Assembly (NCBI GenBank): GCA_016718825.1
Contig: JADKCL010000012.1
Location: forward strand, 133,864 to 197,863
Direction: 5' to 3'
DNA from: Bacteroidota bacterium
GTDB lineage: Bacteria; Bacteroidota; Bacteroidia; J057; JADKCL01
Length of the DNA stretch: 64,000 nucleotides
The stretch's first letter is position 1. Every line of letters begins with the position of its first letter. The notes beneath the pieces are model-generated. The model worked only from the letters and a program-made list of their open reading frames with translations, was not told where the DNA came from and ran no database searches. This document shows positions 62,271 to 64,000 of the stretch, in pieces. Position numbers and translations under genes: made by a program.

Positions 62271-64000
62271 GTGGAATACTACCCTTTACTTTCAGATTTG
62301 ATCACAGTTGACAAGTTGCCGCAATTCCTAGAGAATGTGCAGGGCAATCTCAATAGCTTGCTTGGGAATATCCGGCTCAAGGAGTATCAGCATGACCGCA
62401 GTCCCTATTTTGGAGGAGGGGCTTGGTTCTTGGTGTTGCGGACGCATCAACGGGTGGACGTTAATCTGTTCGGGACTGGCTTGTTCCTTGTGCTGAACCC
62501 GGGCTTCAATGGAAACCTTCCAGGGAGTTATACGGATATCCCGATTTCCTTCTGTGCAAAATGGCCTATTCTGGACTATGTGCGAGGCTTCCGGATAGAA
62601 TCCTTCTCCGCCTCTGCTGATGCTTTCTTTGAATTGCTCCTTGAAATTCTACAGCCATCCCCTGCTCGCATCGTGGAGGCAGTGATCGATGGAGTGGTAC
62701 TAGGTCGCGATGGGCAACTCTTGGTGAATGAGATCAATGCCCACTACATTTTGTCACCCGCACTTTCGCCAACGTTGGGAGGTGGTTCGATGGCCGACTC
62801 CAAGGCCATAGCGGATGCAGTGGACATGCATCCCACTTTAGCTGGACAAGACAAAGACGTTTTGGATGTATTGTTGGACATCTATGTATTGGGAAGTAAC
62901 CCGCCGTTGCCCCCGCTGGAGTTTCTTGAGAAGGCGTTTGCTCCTTATTTTTTGGATGGCGCCTTGGAGTTCGTGAAGGAGCTGCTCATCCCTGATATCG
63001 ATGCCTCGATTCAATTGAGTGCCGGACTTGAGATTCCCCGGGAATATTTGATTCCTGTTGATGCGAATGGTGTGGTATCGACGAACCCATCAGTGAAGGT
63101 GGTGGTGCTATTTGATCCTGGGGAGTTGCGATTTTCTACTAAGGCTGGTTTTGGTTTCAGCAAGCCGATTTCTGTCACCTTCCCACCCCAATATCCTACT
63201 GCCCAGATCGGGCAGTCTCCTCTCCAATTTGGGTTCACAAATGCAAGACTTGATCTGTCGCGAACCAAGAGCATTCCCGAGGCTCTCTCGGACGGCCGCC
63301 CAGACGACTTCATCGGCGTGGCCATCGACCAAGCCACGATCACCTTCCCCAAGTTCTGGCAGCAGGATCCGAACGGCCCACCCTCCACGGCGCAGATCGT
63401 GGGGCGCAAGCTCCTGATCGGCACGGGCGGATTTTCTGGCACGATCGCGCTTGAGGCGAGCAACCAAGGCGACCTGTTCCACACTCGGCTGAACAACCCG
63501 AACGGCTTCGCGATCGGGCTTCATGCGTTTGAGGTCAAGTTCCGTCAGAACGCGATCATTGGCTCCACGGTCAAGGGATGGCTGACGGTCCCGGGGCTGG
63601 AGGACAGGAACAATCCCGGGCAGCCGGCGAAGATCGAACTGGATGTGAGCATCGGGAATGACACGTTTGAGTTGACGGCGGCGAGTCAGCAGGGGGTGGT
63701 GCTGGGGATCCCGAATGTGTTTGACTTTACGGTTCATAGCCTGTCGATTGGGCGGGCTCCTGATGCCAGCGATCCGGGGAATTACAAATTTCATCTGGCG
63801 CTGTCCGGGGACCTGAAGGTTACGGCGACGCAGCCGGGCGGCTCCGCTCCGGTGCTGGACTCCTCGATCCACATCGAAAAACTCGTCATCTACGACGATG
63901 GCTCGTACGAGTTTGTGGGCGGGGTGAACATCCTGCCGCGGGCGATCAACCTGCAGCTGGGCCCCGCGAAGATCACGGTGACAGCGCTGAGCTTCGGGAG
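62271..64000 (+). CDS. Large unrecognised protein, 3' end outside window
   Basis: An open frame of 576 codons runs to the window edge without a stop. The best start is GTG 62271; an in-frame TGA at 62247-62249 blocks earlier starts. It begins VEYYPLLSDLITVDKLPQFL and contains LFGTGLFLVLNPGF and ISFCAKWPILDYV; later parts are beta-rich repeat-like units (FEVKFRQNAIIGSTVKGWLT, FHLALSGDLKVTAT). No domain is recognised. GC content and codon choice change abruptly near 63240, from AT-leaning to strongly GC-ending codons, without breaking the frame. Confidence 0.7.
   Translation, partial: MEYYPLLSDLITVDKLPQFLENVQGNLNSLLGNIRLKEYQHDRSPYFGGGAWFLVLRTHQRVDVNLFGTGLFLVLNPGFNGNLPGSYTDIPISFCAKWPILDYVRGFRIESFSASADAFFELLLEILQPSPARIVEAVIDGVVLGRDGQLLVNEINAHYILSPALSPTLGGGSMADSKAIADAVDMHPTLAGQDKDVLDVLLDIYVLGSNPPLPPLEFLEKAFAPYFLDGALEFVKELLIPDIDASIQLSAGLEIPREYLIPVDANGVVSTNPSVKVVVLFDPGELRFSTKAGFGFSKPISVTFPPQYPTAQIGQSPLQFGFTNARLDLSRTKSIPEALSDGRPDDFIGVAIDQATITFPKFWQQDPNGPPSTAQIVGRKLLIGTGGFSGTIALEASNQGDLFHTRLNNPNGFAIGLHAFEVKFRQNAIIGSTVKGWLTVPGLEDRNNPGQPAKIELDVSIGNDTFELTAASQQGVVLGIPNVFDFTVHSLSIGRAPDASDPGNYKFHLALSGDLKVTATQPGGSAPVLDSSIHIEKLVIYDDGSYEFVGGVNILPRAINLQLGPAKITVTALSFG

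Noticed and set aside
63108..63872. 254-codon minus-strand frame at the right end
   Set aside because: Antisense to the long plus-strand gene; Arg-rich, arises from the high GC of that segment.

Overview
The window looks like chromosomal DNA of a Bacteroidota bacterium, probably from the Saprospiria/Chitinophagia side of the phylum (inference). Many secreted proteins end in type IX secretion (T9SS) sorting domains or gliding-motility-type C-termini. Lipoboxes are common, Shine-Dalgarno sequences are weak, and promoter-like boxes resemble the Bacteroidota -7 element TAnnTTTG. I saw no rRNA, tRNA or CRISPR array.

Layout. 0-5.4 kb: the end of an ankyrin/TPR protein, a lipoprotein, an M43 metalloprotease and a GMC-type alcohol oxidase. 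5.4-9.8 kb: a degenerate mosaic of repeats with one uncharacterised gene, an IS3-type transposase lacking orfA, a copied tail of a gliding-motility C-terminal domain, and the end of a restriction-type nuclease. 9.8-11.3 kb: a sialidase-like T9SS protein.

11.4-47.9 kb: a 36-kb metal (most likely copper/silver) resistance and handling island, bracketed by two related one-component regulators that join an HMA-like domain to an AraC HTH. The first keeps the metal-binding CxxC and the second has lost it. Between them lie two complete Cus/Czc-type RND efflux sets (CusCBA plus accessory metal-binding lipoproteins and adaptors), two HMA proteins, a 23-cysteine Csp-type copper-storage protein, three multicopper oxidases (two with T9SS tails), a thioredoxin-fold T9SS protein, a P-type ATPase overlapping an ATP-cone/Mrr-type nuclease gene, a second nuclease-like gene behind a CotH protein, and several His-rich secreted proteins. 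A TATATAATTWTGA-like element recurs in front of many of these units and is a candidate shared promoter or operator. Inferred roles: HMA proteins, Csp and P-type ATPase act in the cytoplasm and inner membrane; CusCBA pumps span the envelope; multicopper oxidases and thioredoxin-like proteins act in the periplasm or on the surface.

48-64 kb: accessory DNA with a 1083-aa adhesin-like repeat protein, a candidate polymorphic toxin with a possible immunity gene, a hairpin-rich tandem repeat zone, an alpha-helical repeat protein, a Gly/Asn-rich secreted protein, and a run of three large unrecognised genes. One of these carries a zinc-protease HELGH motif. The last runs off the window and shows a sharp internal GC change.

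Four genes (two cusA copies, the P-type ATPase, one M43 protease) are interrupted by what look like single-base indels. Consensus errors cannot be separated from real inactivation here.
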